Source: DASVEE01 sp036380735 (lineage in GTDB: Bacteria; Acidobacteriota; Thermoanaerobaculia; Gp7-AA8). From it: a stretch of 64,000 bases of DNA. The position numbers and the translations under genes were made by a program. The notes under the pieces were generated by a model, which saw nothing but the letters and a program-made list of their open reading frames with translations, was not told where the DNA came from and did not search any database. The stretch is taken from positions 1-64,000 of the forward strand of contig DASVEE010000044.1 of NCBI GenBank assembly GCA_036380735.1, in the 5' to 3' direction. This document shows positions 8,557-18,899 of this stretch, piece after piece. Each line of letters opens with the position of its first letter. The first letter of the stretch is position 1.

Positions 8557-9358
8557 CACCATCCACCGGGCGGCGCGGGTGCTTCATGCCGCGCTCGCCG
8601 GAAAGGTCGTGACGCACTTCGAGAGCGTCTATCCGCAGCTCGTGCGCGTCGACGACGAGACGCCGGTCACCGGCCGCACCATCGAGCGCGTCGTCGCCTC
8701 CGGGAAGAACCTGCTGATGGTCTTCAGCGGCGACCTGCAACTGCGCACACACATGCGCATGAACGGCTCGTGGCACATCTACCGGCCGGGCGAGCGCTGG
8801 CGAAAGCCGCGCGGCGACATGCGCGTCGTCGTGGCGACGGAGGACTTCGTCGCGGTCGGCTTCAACGTGCCGGTCGCGGAGTTCCTCGACGAGCGCGAGG
8901 CCGCCCGTCACGACGACCTCCGCCTCATCGGCCCCGACCTCCTCGGCGAAACGTTCGACGCCGACGAAGCGGTGCGCCGCATCCGCGCGCGCAACGACCA
9001 GGAGATCGCCGACGTCATCCTGAACCAGCGCGTCGTCGCCGGCATCGGCAACGAGTACAAGTCGGAACTGCTGTTCCTCCGCGGCATCAACCCTTTCCGG
9101 AAGGTGGAGAGCGTCACCGACGAGGAACTGCACGCGCTGCTGCGCATCGCCCGCCGCGTCATGCAGATGAACGTGACGAAACGCAACGGCGGCCGCGAAA
9201 CGACCGGGAGCCTCGATCGCAGCCAGCGGCTGTACGTGTACGCGCGGCGGGGCCTGGCGTGCCGCAAGTGCGGGACGAAGGTGGAAATGGCGAAGCAGGG
9301 ACGGGATGTGCGGCTGACGTTCTGGTGTCCGAGGTGCCAGCCGGCACTTCTATCCTGA
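8543..9358 (+). CDS. Nei/Fpg-family DNA glycosylase (endonuclease VIII-like)
   Basis: The protein (271 residues) begins MPEGDTIHRAAR, with the catalytic Pro2 and Glu3 of Fpg/Nei enzymes that excise oxidised bases and cut the abasic site. Internal signatures include RTHMRMNGSWH and NQRVVAGIGNEYKSE, the helix-two-turn-helix region. A C-terminal zinc finger follows, with CRKC and CPRC separated by about 18 residues. PEGDT favours the Nei-type branch. Start ATG 8543 is fixed by this N-terminus, since the Pro must follow the initiator Met. It overlaps the upstream gene and is followed at once by a strong hairpin. Confidence 0.92.
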   Translation: MPEGDTIHRAARVLHAALAGKVVTHFESVYPQLVRVDDETPVTGRTIERVVASGKNLLMVFSGDLQLRTHMRMNGSWHIYRPGERWRKPRGDMRVVVATEDFVAVGFNVPVAEFLDEREAARHDDLRLIGPDLLGETFDADEAVRRIRARNDQEIADVILNQRVVAGIGNEYKSELLFLRGINPFRKVESVTDEELHALLRIARRVMQMNVTKRNGGRETTGSLDRSQRLYVYARRGLACRKCGTKVEMAKQGRDVRLTFWCPRCQPALLS

Positions 9359-9380
9359 GGCGCTTCGCGCCTCAGGATAG
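9350..9380 (+). terminator. Hairpin after the nei-like gene
   Basis: Perfect 13-base arms (CTATCCTGAGGCG and CGCCTCAGGATAG) enclose a CTTCG loop. The stop codon of the glycosylase gene lies within the left arm. No strong T-run follows, so termination is likely but not certain. Confidence 0.7.
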
Positions 9381-9389
9381 AATCAAGGC

Positions 9390-9683
9390 ATGGCAATCAT
9401 CCTTCCGTTCGGCCTCACCACTCAGGAGATCCGGGTCCTGCAGGAGTTCCGGCGCATGGCGGCGGAGTCGTTGCCGGTGGCGGCGCTCAAGGCGATCAAG
9501 CATCCGGCGGGGGGTGGCGACGCTCCGGCGCTGGCGCTGATCGACAAGGGCTACCTCGAGGCCGATCCGGCCCGGGAGGCGTTCACGCTCACGGCGAAGG
9601 GGAAGGAGTTCCTCTCCCACGATCCGGTTCCGCTGAATGAGGAAGGTGCGGGCGGCGGCGACGAGGCCGAAGCGGTCGAGTAA
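9390..9683 (+). CDS. Small hypothetical protein, winged-helix-like
   Basis: This 97-residue protein is not recognised. The N-terminal part (MAIILPFGLTTQEIRVLQEF, then helices and LIDKGYLEADP followed by FTLTAKGKEFL) has the rhythm of a winged-helix domain: helix, helix, then a wing ending in LTAKGKEFL. It closes with an acidic Glu/Gly tail. It starts 10 bases after the hairpin that follows the glycosylase gene. A DNA-binding role is only suggested. Confidence 0.6.
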   Translation: MAIILPFGLTTQEIRVLQEFRRMAAESLPVAALKAIKHPAGGGDAPALALIDKGYLEADPAREAFTLTAKGKEFLSHDPVPLNEEGAGGGDEAEAVE

Positions 9684-9850
9684 TTGCACAAGCGGGAGTG
9701 CAGTTTGTCCGTTCCGCTCCAAGTTGCCTCCTTTCAGAGACTTAGGCGTTGGCTGAAGGCTCCGGAATTGGCGGGTCAGAAGTTGAAGCCTGCGTAAGCT
9801 GCATTGACTCAACGAGTTAACGGGCTTACACTCGACGCCTGAGGGCCCAA

Positions 9851-10222
9851 ATGAAGCATGGCGACCAAGCAAAAGCGAAATCAGCCAGCCAAACCTCAGG
9901 GAAAAAAAGCAGCGGCAAAGCCGGCGAAGGTGTCAAAGCCCGCCAAGGCGGCAAAGCCGGCAGCGAAGAAGCCAGCGCCCAAACCGCCGGCAAAAGCAGT
10001 AAAGCAGCCGGCAAAGGCAGCGCCGAAAGCAGCAGCAAAAAAGGCGGCGCCGCCGCCAAAGCCGCAGCCGAAACCCACGCGCCCGGCGGCAACGGCAAAA
10101 CGCGCCGCCCCCGAGCCGAAGCCGAGCCCGAGCCCGGCACCTTCACCAACCCCGTCGTCGCCTCCGCCTACGACCGCGCCATCAAAAAGTACCCCAACGC
10201 CTTCCGCCGCCTCACCGACTGA
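9851..10222 (+). CDS. Alternative overlapping ORF ending in a conserved-looking helix
   Basis: This 123-residue frame starts seven bases before the Doc-protein ATG and reads the same Lys/Ala-rich DNA in another frame. It ends in FTNPVVASAYDRAIKKYPNAFRRLTD-like sequence (only the last part is quoted here: KKYPNAFRRLTD), which looks like a real folded helix and uses C-ending codons typical of this genome. Either this is a separate small gene in front of doc, or the two frames are joined by slippage. An A AAA AAG heptamer at 10037-10043, in the Doc frame, would shift ribosomes by -1 into this frame. Both frames cannot be settled by eye. Confidence 0.5.
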   Translation: MKHGDQAKAKSASQTSGKKSSGKAGEGVKARQGGKAGSEEASAQTAGKSSKAAGKGSAESSSKKGGAAAKAAAETHAPGGNGKTRRPRAEAEPEPGTFTNPVVASAYDRAIKKYPNAFRRLTD

Positions 10223-10649
10223 TGCGGGCGTCCGCTACCTGACGGCGCAGGATCTGATCGACCTCCACCGCGCCGTCAGCGCGGAGTTCGGCGGGAACCA
10301 GGGGCATCCCGGCGTCATCGAGTCGCAGTACGGACTGACCAACGCCGTCCAGCGCCCCCAGCTCACCACGCTCGGGCGCGAGGCCTACCCGACCTTCGCG
10401 GACAAAGCCGCCGCGTTCCTCTTCGCGCTCCTGCAGGCGAGGCCGTTCCGTGGAGGCAACCGCCGCGTCGCGCTGGCGTCGCTCTTCGCCTTCTGCGAGC
10501 TGAACAACCGCACCCTCGACAGCCGCATCTTCGACGAGAAAGCGGCCGAAACCCTCGTCCGCCGCGCGGCCAGCTACCGCGAGCTGGGCATTCCCCCGGA
10601 GAACGTTTTCCGGGAGCTGCGCGAGGCGATGGGACGGGCGATTGTTTAG
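9858..10649 (+). CDS. Doc/Fic-type protein with Lys/Ala/Pro-rich N-terminal tail
   Basis: The C-terminal 140 residues follow the Doc (death-on-curing) pattern: VRYLTAQDLIDLHRAV, HPGVIESQYGLTNAVQRPQ, YPTFADKAAAFLFALL and ARPFRGGNRRVALAS. The usual catalytic motif HxFx(D/N)GN(K/R)R appears as RPFRGGNRR, so the catalytic His and the acidic residue are both missing. That suggests loss of AMP- or phospho-transferase activity. The first 120 residues resemble histone H1-like tails, rich in AAKPAK-type words. No ATG, GTG or TTG lies near the start of the Doc domain, so the tail seems to be part of the protein, unless the ribosome reaches it by frameshifting. A second frame of the tail region is also open (see 9851-10222). 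Confidence 0.7.
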   Translation: MATKQKRNQPAKPQGKKAAAKPAKVSKPAKAAKPAAKKPAPKPPAKAVKQPAKAAPKAAAKKAAPPPKPQPKPTRPAATAKRAAPEPKPSPSPAPSPTPSSPPPTTAPSKSTPTPSAASPTDAGVRYLTAQDLIDLHRAVSAEFGGNQGHPGVIESQYGLTNAVQRPQLTTLGREAYPTFADKAAAFLFALLQARPFRGGNRRVALASLFAFCELNNRTLDSRIFDEKAAETLVRRAASYRELGIPPENVFRELREAMGRAIV

Positions 10650-10661
10650 ACGTGGCTGACG

Positions 10662-10765
10662 CGGTTGTTGGTTGTCGGTTTTCGGTTTTCGGTGCTCCGC
10701 TGTGCGGATCACGCCGTGTAGCGCAGCACCAACAACCAAAAACCGACAACCGAAAACCGCGTAGC
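10662..10765. repeat. Self-complementary GGTTGTCGG / TTCGG repeat hairpin
   Basis: Short tandem words (GTTGTTGGTTGTCGG, TTTTCGG, TTTTCGGT) on the left are answered by inverted words (AGCACCAACAACC, AAAAACCGACAACC) on the right. The block sits between the convergent Doc-like gene and the zinc-ribbon gene and may serve as a bidirectional terminator. Confidence 0.7.
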
Positions 10766-10770
10766 GCCGC

Positions 10771-11265
10771 CTACCTTCGATTCGGATCCGACCGACGTTC
10801 CCCGCTGCCAACGACCGGCGGAGGCGGTGAGTTGTCGGCGATGTCGCCGGCGCGGCGATGGAGCTCGGCGTTGATCCGCCCGAGGAGGATCCGGGCGACG
10901 CGGAGATCGTGGCCGGCGTCGATCATCAGCAGGGTGATGTCGCCGCCTGCCCACATCAGACCGGCCAGGACGAGGAGCTGCGTCGCTTCGCCGATGAGCG
11001 TGTAGAGCGCGGCGCCGCCCTCCGCGGCGAGCCCGGTGACGACTTCACCGATCAGCATCACCAGGACGAGGATCGCGAAGACCTTGAACAGCCGCGCGAT
11101 GTAGCGGAGGGTGACGTACGGCTCGAGATCGGCCGCGCGGACTTCTTCACCCGTCAGCGCGCGCTGCTCCCCTTCGCGGATCGGCGGGGCGCCGCACGTC
11201 GGACAGACCGACGACGGATTCGGGCGGGGCGATTGACATTCGGGACAGCTTACTTCGGTTGCCAC
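10771..11265 (-). CDS. Zinc-ribbon membrane protein
   Basis: The 164-residue protein opens with a zinc ribbon (CPEC at 7-10 and CPTC at 21-24) and has two hydrophobic segments (about 60-80 and 88-112) in the middle. The C-terminal part is charged. This zinc-ribbon plus two-helix layout is common in poorly characterised membrane proteins, and no function can be given. The start is GTG 11265: AGGAGG lies six bases upstream on the coding strand. It follows the M15 peptidase gene by 16 bases and probably shares its transcript. Confidence 0.75.
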   Translation of the reverse strand: MATEVSCPECQSPRPNPSSVCPTCGAPPIREGEQRALTGEEVRAADLEPYVTLRYIARLFKVFAILVLVMLIGEVVTGLAAEGGAALYTLIGEATQLLVLAGLMWAGGDITLLMIDAGHDLRVARILLGRINAELHRRAGDIADNSPPPPVVGSGERRSDPNRR

Positions 11266-11281
11266 AGACTACCTCCTGAAC

Positions 11282-12448
11282 TCAGCCATTGCCGGTGCCG
11301 CGCCAGCGCGCACGCAGTCCGCGCACGTCGATGTGCGTGAATGGCCCGTGCCCGCAACATGCGGAATAAACGCCAATGCCGCCGACGAGGGATCGATGCT
11401 GCCGCTCGACGCGCTCTGCCGCATCGGCGAACCGCTGCGCGTCGCGCGTATCGACACGCCCATCGCCGGTGATGTCGTCGGGATACCCGTCGCGATTGTT
11501 GTCGACGTAAACGTCGGCCGCGTCGCCGTACATGTGACGGCTCAGGTTCGCCCGGCCCGCGGTGTTCCCGCTGCTGTGGTTGTAGCGCGGCGTGCGGAAA
11601 CCGCTCATGACGAAGACGTGGTCGACGCGCACACCCTGCCGCTCCAGCTCCTGGATCGTGAGCTCGAGCTTGTCGATCAGCTTCTCGTCGAGCAGCAGGT
11701 ACTTCGGCCAGACGTTGCGCTGGTCCTTGGTCAGGAAGTCGCGCAGGCGGAAGTGCTCGGAGACGCGGGTGTTCTGGTTCTGCTGCGTGACCTCGATGAA
11801 GCCGCGCGGCGGCGCGTAGCGCTCGGAGCGCGGCGTCCCGCCCTGTTCCCACGGCCAGACGCCGAGGTAGTAGAGGCCGATCTTGCCGCCGCGTTTCTTC
11901 GAGAGCGGCACCAGCGTGACGACGTTGAGGTCGTCGATGACGCGCGTTGCCTGCCGCATCTGCACGGCGAGCTTGTAGATGCCGGGATTCTGCGGCGCCA
12001 CGAAATCGGGCGAGACCTGCCGCGCCTCACCCTGCGACAGGACGGCGTCGGCTTCGCCGGGCGCGCCGGCCGCGACCGTCTCGCCCGGCAGCACCGGCGT
12101 GAAGCGCAGCTCGCCGCTCTCCCCGCGCAGGGGGTTGAGAAAGCCGAGGAGGGCGTCGTTGATGTAGGCGGTCGCGGGAGTGCCGGGCTCGGTGAGCGCC
12201 GCGGTGATCTGCCGCGTCGGAGCTGGCGGCATCACCACCGGTTGCCCCGTCGCCTTCGCTTTGGCAACCGCCGCCCGCCGCAGACGCGTGGTCTCGATGG
12301 TGCCGCCGACCCACGCCGTCATGAACAGCAGGATCACGATCACGGCGATCCACGTGAAGATGTGTTCCTGCCGCTCGTTCAGCCCGCGGTAGACGCGATG
12401 CCGCCGCTTCGCCTCTGGAAAGAGAGGCGCCCCATGTTCCTCAGACAC
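11282..12448 (-). CDS. Membrane-anchored M15-type D,D-carboxypeptidase-like protein
   Basis: A single N-terminal membrane helix (residues 30-49) precedes a periplasmic domain of 388 residues in total. The C-terminal third carries VMSGFRTPRYN, then LSRHMYGDAADV and FTHIDVRG, which match the zinc ligands (His, Asp, His) of M15-family peptidases such as the YcbK/DUF882 group that cut peptidoglycan cross-links. An insert DNNRDGYPDDITGDGRVD after the second motif looks like paired calcium-binding loops of the dockerin or EF-hand kind. The start is GTG 12448. The role is inferred to be cell-wall trimming; the substrate is unknown. Confidence 0.82.
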   Translation of the reverse strand: MSEEHGAPLFPEAKRRHRVYRGLNERQEHIFTWIAVIVILLFMTAWVGGTIETTRLRRAAVAKAKATGQPVVMPPAPTRQITAALTEPGTPATAYINDALLGFLNPLRGESGELRFTPVLPGETVAAGAPGEADAVLSQGEARQVSPDFVAPQNPGIYKLAVQMRQATRVIDDLNVVTLVPLSKKRGGKIGLYYLGVWPWEQGGTPRSERYAPPRGFIEVTQQNQNTRVSEHFRLRDFLTKDQRNVWPKYLLLDEKLIDKLELTIQELERQGVRVDHVFVMSGFRTPRYNHSSGNTAGRANLSRHMYGDAADVYVDNNRDGYPDDITGDGRVDTRDAQRFADAAERVERQHRSLVGGIGVYSACCGHGPFTHIDVRGLRARWRGTGNG

Positions 12449-12488
12449 GGTCGGGCCCGGGTTTCACGGAGCGTGCCGTCCGGGGAAC

Positions 12489-12533
12489 GATGGGACGAAT
12501 GGGACCTATAGGACCTATAGGACGAATGGGACC
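12489..12533. repeat. 9-bp-unit array E
   Basis: Units GGGACGAAT, GGGACCTAT, AGGACCTAT and AGGACGAAT stand in tandem between the VWA gene and the M15 gene, both on the minus strand. No inverted partner is visible nearby. Confidence 0.8.
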
Positions 12534-12580
12534 CGCCCACCCTACTGCGCCCGCTAGCAACAGAGGGCGGACGGCAACCC

Positions 12581-14014
12581 TTACGGGAAATACCCCTTCG
12601 GAATCCGCAACGAATGCCCCGCCTTCGACTGAATGGCCAGCGGGTGCCACGCTTCCGTGGCGGTGGGGTCGGAGTAGAACACCACGCGGTACTGCTGACG
12701 CAGCTCCTGGGCGATGCGGTTGTAGACCGCGGGCAGCTCGCGCTCGTTCTTGATGATGAAGTACGTGGCGCCGGTGTCCTGGGCCAGGTTCGTCAGCTTG
12801 CGCGCCTGCAACTGGCCGACGCCGAAACGCATGAGGCGCGTCAGCATGCGGTTCTTCACGATGGGATAGACCGGCACGCCGGCGTAGCGCGCGTAGTGCG
12901 CGAGATGGTCGAGCTTGAACACGCTTCCCTGATCGACGCCGTCGGTCAGGATCACCAGCGCGTGCCGTCCCGGCTGCTTCTGGATCTCGTAGAGCATCTC
13001 GACGGCGCTGTCGTACAGGTGCGTCTCACCGATCGGCTTCACCCGGTCGACGGCCTGCGCGGCGGCGTTCCAGTCGTTCGTCCAGCCGGTGAGCCAGAAC
13101 GTGCGCTGGTTGAAGCCGACCACGGCGATGCGGTCCTGCGGCCGCAGCAGCGACTGCGCGAACTGCTTCGCCGCCGCCTTCACCACGGGCAGCTCTTCGA
13201 GCATGCTCTCGCTGTAATCGATGAGGAGAATGACGCTGAGCGGCTGGTCGCCCGCTGGGACGAGCGATTCGATCCTGCGGATCGTGCCGCTGTCGTTGAG
13301 CACGAGGTCCTCGGCACGCAACGGCGCGTTCCCCTTCGCGATCGAGAGAGGAATCTGCTGCAGCGTGACGTCGACGGCGTCGTTCGGCCGGTCGCCGAAG
13401 AAGAAGACGTCGTTCGCCTCCTCCCCATTCGTCGCCCGCGCCACGACGCGCGCGTAGACGGCGTTCGGAAAGCGCGAGATGACCACGGCGGCGTTGTACG
13501 GCGGCGCCGTCGCTGTCGCCACCTTCTCTTCGCCTACGTAGAAGTCGACCGCGGCGACGCGGATCTCCGTAGGACGAGTCACGTTCGCGTGCAGCTCGAA
13601 CGAGCCAGCCTCCGGCAGCGCGGGCGGTGCCTGCAGGCTCACCCGGAACGGCGGCCGCGGATCGTTCACCACCATCTCGTCCTCACCGACGATCTTCCCC
13701 TCGGCGTCATAGCCGATCGCCTTCATCCGCATGCGGCGAATGTAGTGACCCAGCGGCACCTTCGCCGTGAGCGCGCGGCCGTCGCCTGAGGTGAACTTCA
13801 CCCCGTTGATCTGCAGTTCCAGGCGGGTGACCGGTTCATCGGCCACGATGGGGACGTCCAGCACGCCGAACGAAAGGCGGGTGGGCTTCTGCGTGATGCG
13901 CACGGTCTGCGCCTCGGCAGCGGCGCTGAACAACAGCGCGCAAGCCAGCAACAGGAGAACGATGGGACTGCGGCTTTCCCGGGATAGCGTGGCGGTCTCT
14001 GGCTGGTGGTTCAC
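12581..14014 (-). CDS. Secreted VWA-domain protein (acidobacterial VWFA-related type)
   Basis: The 477-residue protein has a signal peptide (IVLLLLACALLFSAAAEA) and a C-terminal von Willebrand A domain. DYSES at 266-270 provides the DxSxS metal-adhesion motif, and ILTDGVDQGS the later Asp. The N-terminal half (about 36-220) is beta-rich and looks like two immunoglobulin-like modules. Such VWFA-related proteins are numerous in Acidobacteriota, which supports the assignment of the organism. The start is GTG 14014, where no good ribosome binding site is seen. Function is unknown beyond probable protein-protein binding outside the cytoplasm. Confidence 0.85.
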   Translation of the reverse strand: MNHQPETATLSRESRSPIVLLLLACALLFSAAAEAQTVRITQKPTRLSFGVLDVPIVADEPVTRLELQINGVKFTSGDGRALTAKVPLGHYIRRMRMKAIGYDAEGKIVGEDEMVVNDPRPPFRVSLQAPPALPEAGSFELHANVTRPTEIRVAAVDFYVGEEKVATATAPPYNAAVVISRFPNAVYARVVARATNGEEANDVFFFGDRPNDAVDVTLQQIPLSIAKGNAPLRAEDLVLNDSGTIRRIESLVPAGDQPLSVILLIDYSESMLEELPVVKAAAKQFAQSLLRPQDRIAVVGFNQRTFWLTGWTNDWNAAAQAVDRVKPIGETHLYDSAVEMLYEIQKQPGRHALVILTDGVDQGSVFKLDHLAHYARYAGVPVYPIVKNRMLTRLMRFGVGQLQARKLTNLAQDTGATYFIIKNERELPAVYNRIAQELRQQYRVVFYSDPTATEAWHPLAIQSKAGHSLRIPKGYFP

Positions 14015-14029
14015 ACTCTGCGCAACAGA

Positions 14030-15001
14030 TCAGGTGCGCGCCGCATTCGTGCGTTTGGCGGGTTTCTTCGGCTGGAATATCGCGCGGAGGTCATAGCGCT
14101 TCTTTCCCAGCACCGGCTTCCACAGATCGCCCACCTCGGCCAGACGTTCACGGATGTTGTCGTAGCGGAAGTCCTCGATGCGCACGCCTTCTTCGACTTC
14201 GTCCCATGTGACAGGCGCAGACGCGCCGGCGAAGGGCGTCGGCCGGAGCGAGTAAATCGAGGCAAGCGTGCGTCCCCACGCGTTCTGGTTGTAATCGACG
14301 AGCACGCGGCCGTGCGGCCGCTTCACCTTCCGGTACTCGGCCGTGATGATCTGCGGGTGCCGCGCCTCGAGCTCGATGGCGATCGCCTTGGCGAACGTCC
14401 ACACCTCTTTCTGCGACGGTGCGCGGACGATGGGGATGTAAACGTGGATCCCCTTCGAGCCGGTCGTCTTCGCGTACGTCGGCATCTTCAGTTGCGCCAG
14501 GATGTCGCGCACGCGCAACGCGACCTCGCGCACCTTCTCGAAATTCGCGCCGGGACCGGGATCGAGATCGAAGTGGAGAAAGTCGGGCAGGTCGGTCTCG
14601 TCGCAGCGCGCGTACCACGGGTTGAGATCGATGCATCCGAGGTTGATGAGCCAGAGGAGCGACGGCAGATCCTGCACGATCGGGAAGTTGACGTTCCCCT
14701 CGGAATGCATGATGTCGCAGATGTCGATCCACTCCGGCCGCGGCTCCGGCGCGCGCTTCATGTAGAAGAAGTCGCCCTCGGCGCCGTTCGGGTAACGCTT
14801 CATGACCATCGCGCGATCGGTGAGATGCGGCAGCAGGTACGGCGCGACGTCGGCGTAGTACTGCAGCAGATCGCGCTTCGTGATGCCGAGCTTCTTCCAG
14901 AACGGCTTACGCAGATTCGTGAGCCGAACCTCCCGGGCGCCGATCTTCAGCACGGCATCGTTCGAGTCGGTGGGGATGACGACCTTCGGTACGCGCGGCA
15001 T
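14030..15001 (-). CDS. Stand-alone LigD-type polymerase/primase domain
   Basis: The 323-residue product matches the archaeo-eukaryotic primase-like polymerase domain of bacterial LigD, used in non-homologous end joining. Signatures include LTNLRKPFW, MVMKRYPNG, LHFDLDPGPG (catalytic metal-binding Asp pair), YAKTTGSKGIHVYIPI and VLVDYNQNAWGRTLASIYSLR. Ligase and nuclease domains are absent, so a separate ligase and Ku would have to lie elsewhere. I placed the start at ATG 15001 (MPRVPKVVIP); the longer frame has no family character. The Arg/Lys-rich C-terminus is short. It follows the unknown gene 15042-15665 in the same direction. Confidence 0.88.
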   Translation of the reverse strand: MPRVPKVVIPTDSNDAVLKIGAREVRLTNLRKPFWKKLGITKRDLLQYYADVAPYLLPHLTDRAMVMKRYPNGAEGDFFYMKRAPEPRPEWIDICDIMHSEGNVNFPIVQDLPSLLWLINLGCIDLNPWYARCDETDLPDFLHFDLDPGPGANFEKVREVALRVRDILAQLKMPTYAKTTGSKGIHVYIPIVRAPSQKEVWTFAKAIAIELEARHPQIITAEYRKVKRPHGRVLVDYNQNAWGRTLASIYSLRPTPFAGASAPVTWDEVEEGVRIEDFRYDNIRERLAEVGDLWKPVLGKKRYDLRAIFQPKKPAKRTNAART

Positions 15002-15041
15002 TCGGCGATTGTGCAGCGAGGAGCGTGCCTTGGGGGAGGGC

Positions 15042-15665
15042 TCACTCCAGCTTGGGCATCTTCCCCGTAGCACCGGCCGGGCGACGGCGGTTGCCGTCCA
15101 GGGTGGTGTACTCCAACTCGATCCCGGCGCGCGCGGCGCGGAGCATCAGTCCCCCGCGCGCCATGTCGCCCAACCCGGCAAAGTGCATGGGGAAACGCAA
15201 TCTTGTTCCAAGAATCGGCTTCAGCACGTCCACGTACTTGCCCGTGGCGACGCTGCCGAGCAGGACGACCTGTGCATCGGATTCCAGCGCGCGATGAAGG
15301 ATGTCCGCGTGCTCCCGCAACGGCTTCGTGTAGCTGCGCGACGCAGCATCGACATCGATCTTCTGCATCCGCTTGAGCCGTTCCGGCGTCAGACGCCAGT
15401 CGGTGGACACCAGCCCGTAGCCGGACGTGATCACGAAGATGGCGTCGCCACCAACGACCGGTGAGGGCACCGCGAACCGCCGCGCGTACGCCAATTTCCC
15501 GCGGAAGTAGAGGGCACTCATGAAGGCGAAGGCGTCACCGATCTCGACGCCGTCGGCCGACTGATAACGCAGCGCCAGCGCGAACGTTGCCCGTGGCGAC
15601 GTCAGCAGCTTCGCCCGCAGCCCGTTCAGGCTGGCCGGGGATAGAAGAAAGATCTTCGGCGGCAT
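15042..15665 (-). CDS. Hypothetical protein beside the LigD polymerase
   Basis: This 207-residue protein is not recognised with confidence. It begins with MPPKIFLLSPASLNGLRAKL, and the centre reads FVITSGYGLVS and VVLLGSVATGKYVDVLKPIL, with alternating strands and helices that suggest an alpha/beta fold of the nucleotide-binding or DUF6884-like kind. No catalytic motif is certain. It is 40 bases upstream of the LigD-type polymerase on the same strand, so the two are probably co-transcribed, and a link to DNA end repair is possible. No signal peptide is visible. Confidence 0.6.
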   Translation of the reverse strand: MPPKIFLLSPASLNGLRAKLLTSPRATFALALRYQSADGVEIGDAFAFMSALYFRGKLAYARRFAVPSPVVGGDAIFVITSGYGLVSTDWRLTPERLKRMQKIDVDAASRSYTKPLREHADILHRALESDAQVVLLGSVATGKYVDVLKPILGTRLRFPMHFAGLGDMARGGLMLRAARAGIELEYTTLDGNRRRPAGATGKMPKLE

Positions 15666-15720
15666 CGACTGGCGCGAACGGCGCGCGCCAGGAACATTGT
15701 TCCCGATTGGACCAGGGAAC

Positions 15721-15813
15721 GATAGGACCCATAGGACGAATGGGACCTATAGGACAGATAGGACTTCGCGTCCCATTCGTCCTATCCGTCCCATAGGTCC
15801 CATTCGTCCTATC
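15721..15813. repeat. 9-bp-unit array F, near-perfect hairpin
   Basis: Forward units (AGGACCCAT, AGGACGAAT, GGGACCTAT, AGGACAGAT, AGGAC) are followed after a six-base loop (TTCGCG) by the inverted series (TCCCATTCGTCCTATCC...). It lies directly after the uvrA stop codon and is the clearest terminator-like member of the family. Confidence 0.85.
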
Positions 15814-15829
15814 GTTCCCCCAAACCTGT

Positions 15830-18658
<2,829 letters not shown>

Positions 18659-18753
18659 GGCTGAGGACACAATCTAACTCCGCGGCGCCCGAGGCTCTTC
18701 CCTTTCTACCAATCGTAGAGTTTGACTTGAGCCGCGAGGGGACGGCGGAAGAC

Positions 18754-18855
18754 AGAATTCGAACGCAGAACGCAGAACGCAGAAAGATGAACGATGAACA
18801 CAGCGGACGCCGCTATTCAGGGCTTGATTCTGCGTTCTGCGTTCTGACTTCTGCC
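18754..18855. repeat. Self-complementary AACGCAG / TTCTGCG repeat hairpin
   Basis: Tandem GAACGCAGAACGCAGAA on the left is matched by TTCTGCGTTCTGCGTTCTG on the right, about 50 bases apart. The same word recurs at 24886-24910. It lies upstream of uvrA and after the WbsX-like gene. Confidence 0.75.
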
Positions 18856-18863
18856 CGTTGAAA

Positions 18864-18893
18864 GGCGCCGCCGGTCGTTCAGCCGGCGGCGCC
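18864..18893 (-). terminator. GC-rich hairpin after the WbsX-like gene
   Basis: Perfect 11-base arms (GGCGCCGCCGG and CCGGCGGCGCC) flank an 8-base loop just downstream of the minus-strand gene ending at 18900. No T-run follows, so this is a probable but not certain terminator. Confidence 0.65.
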
Positions 18894-18899
18894 CGCCAC

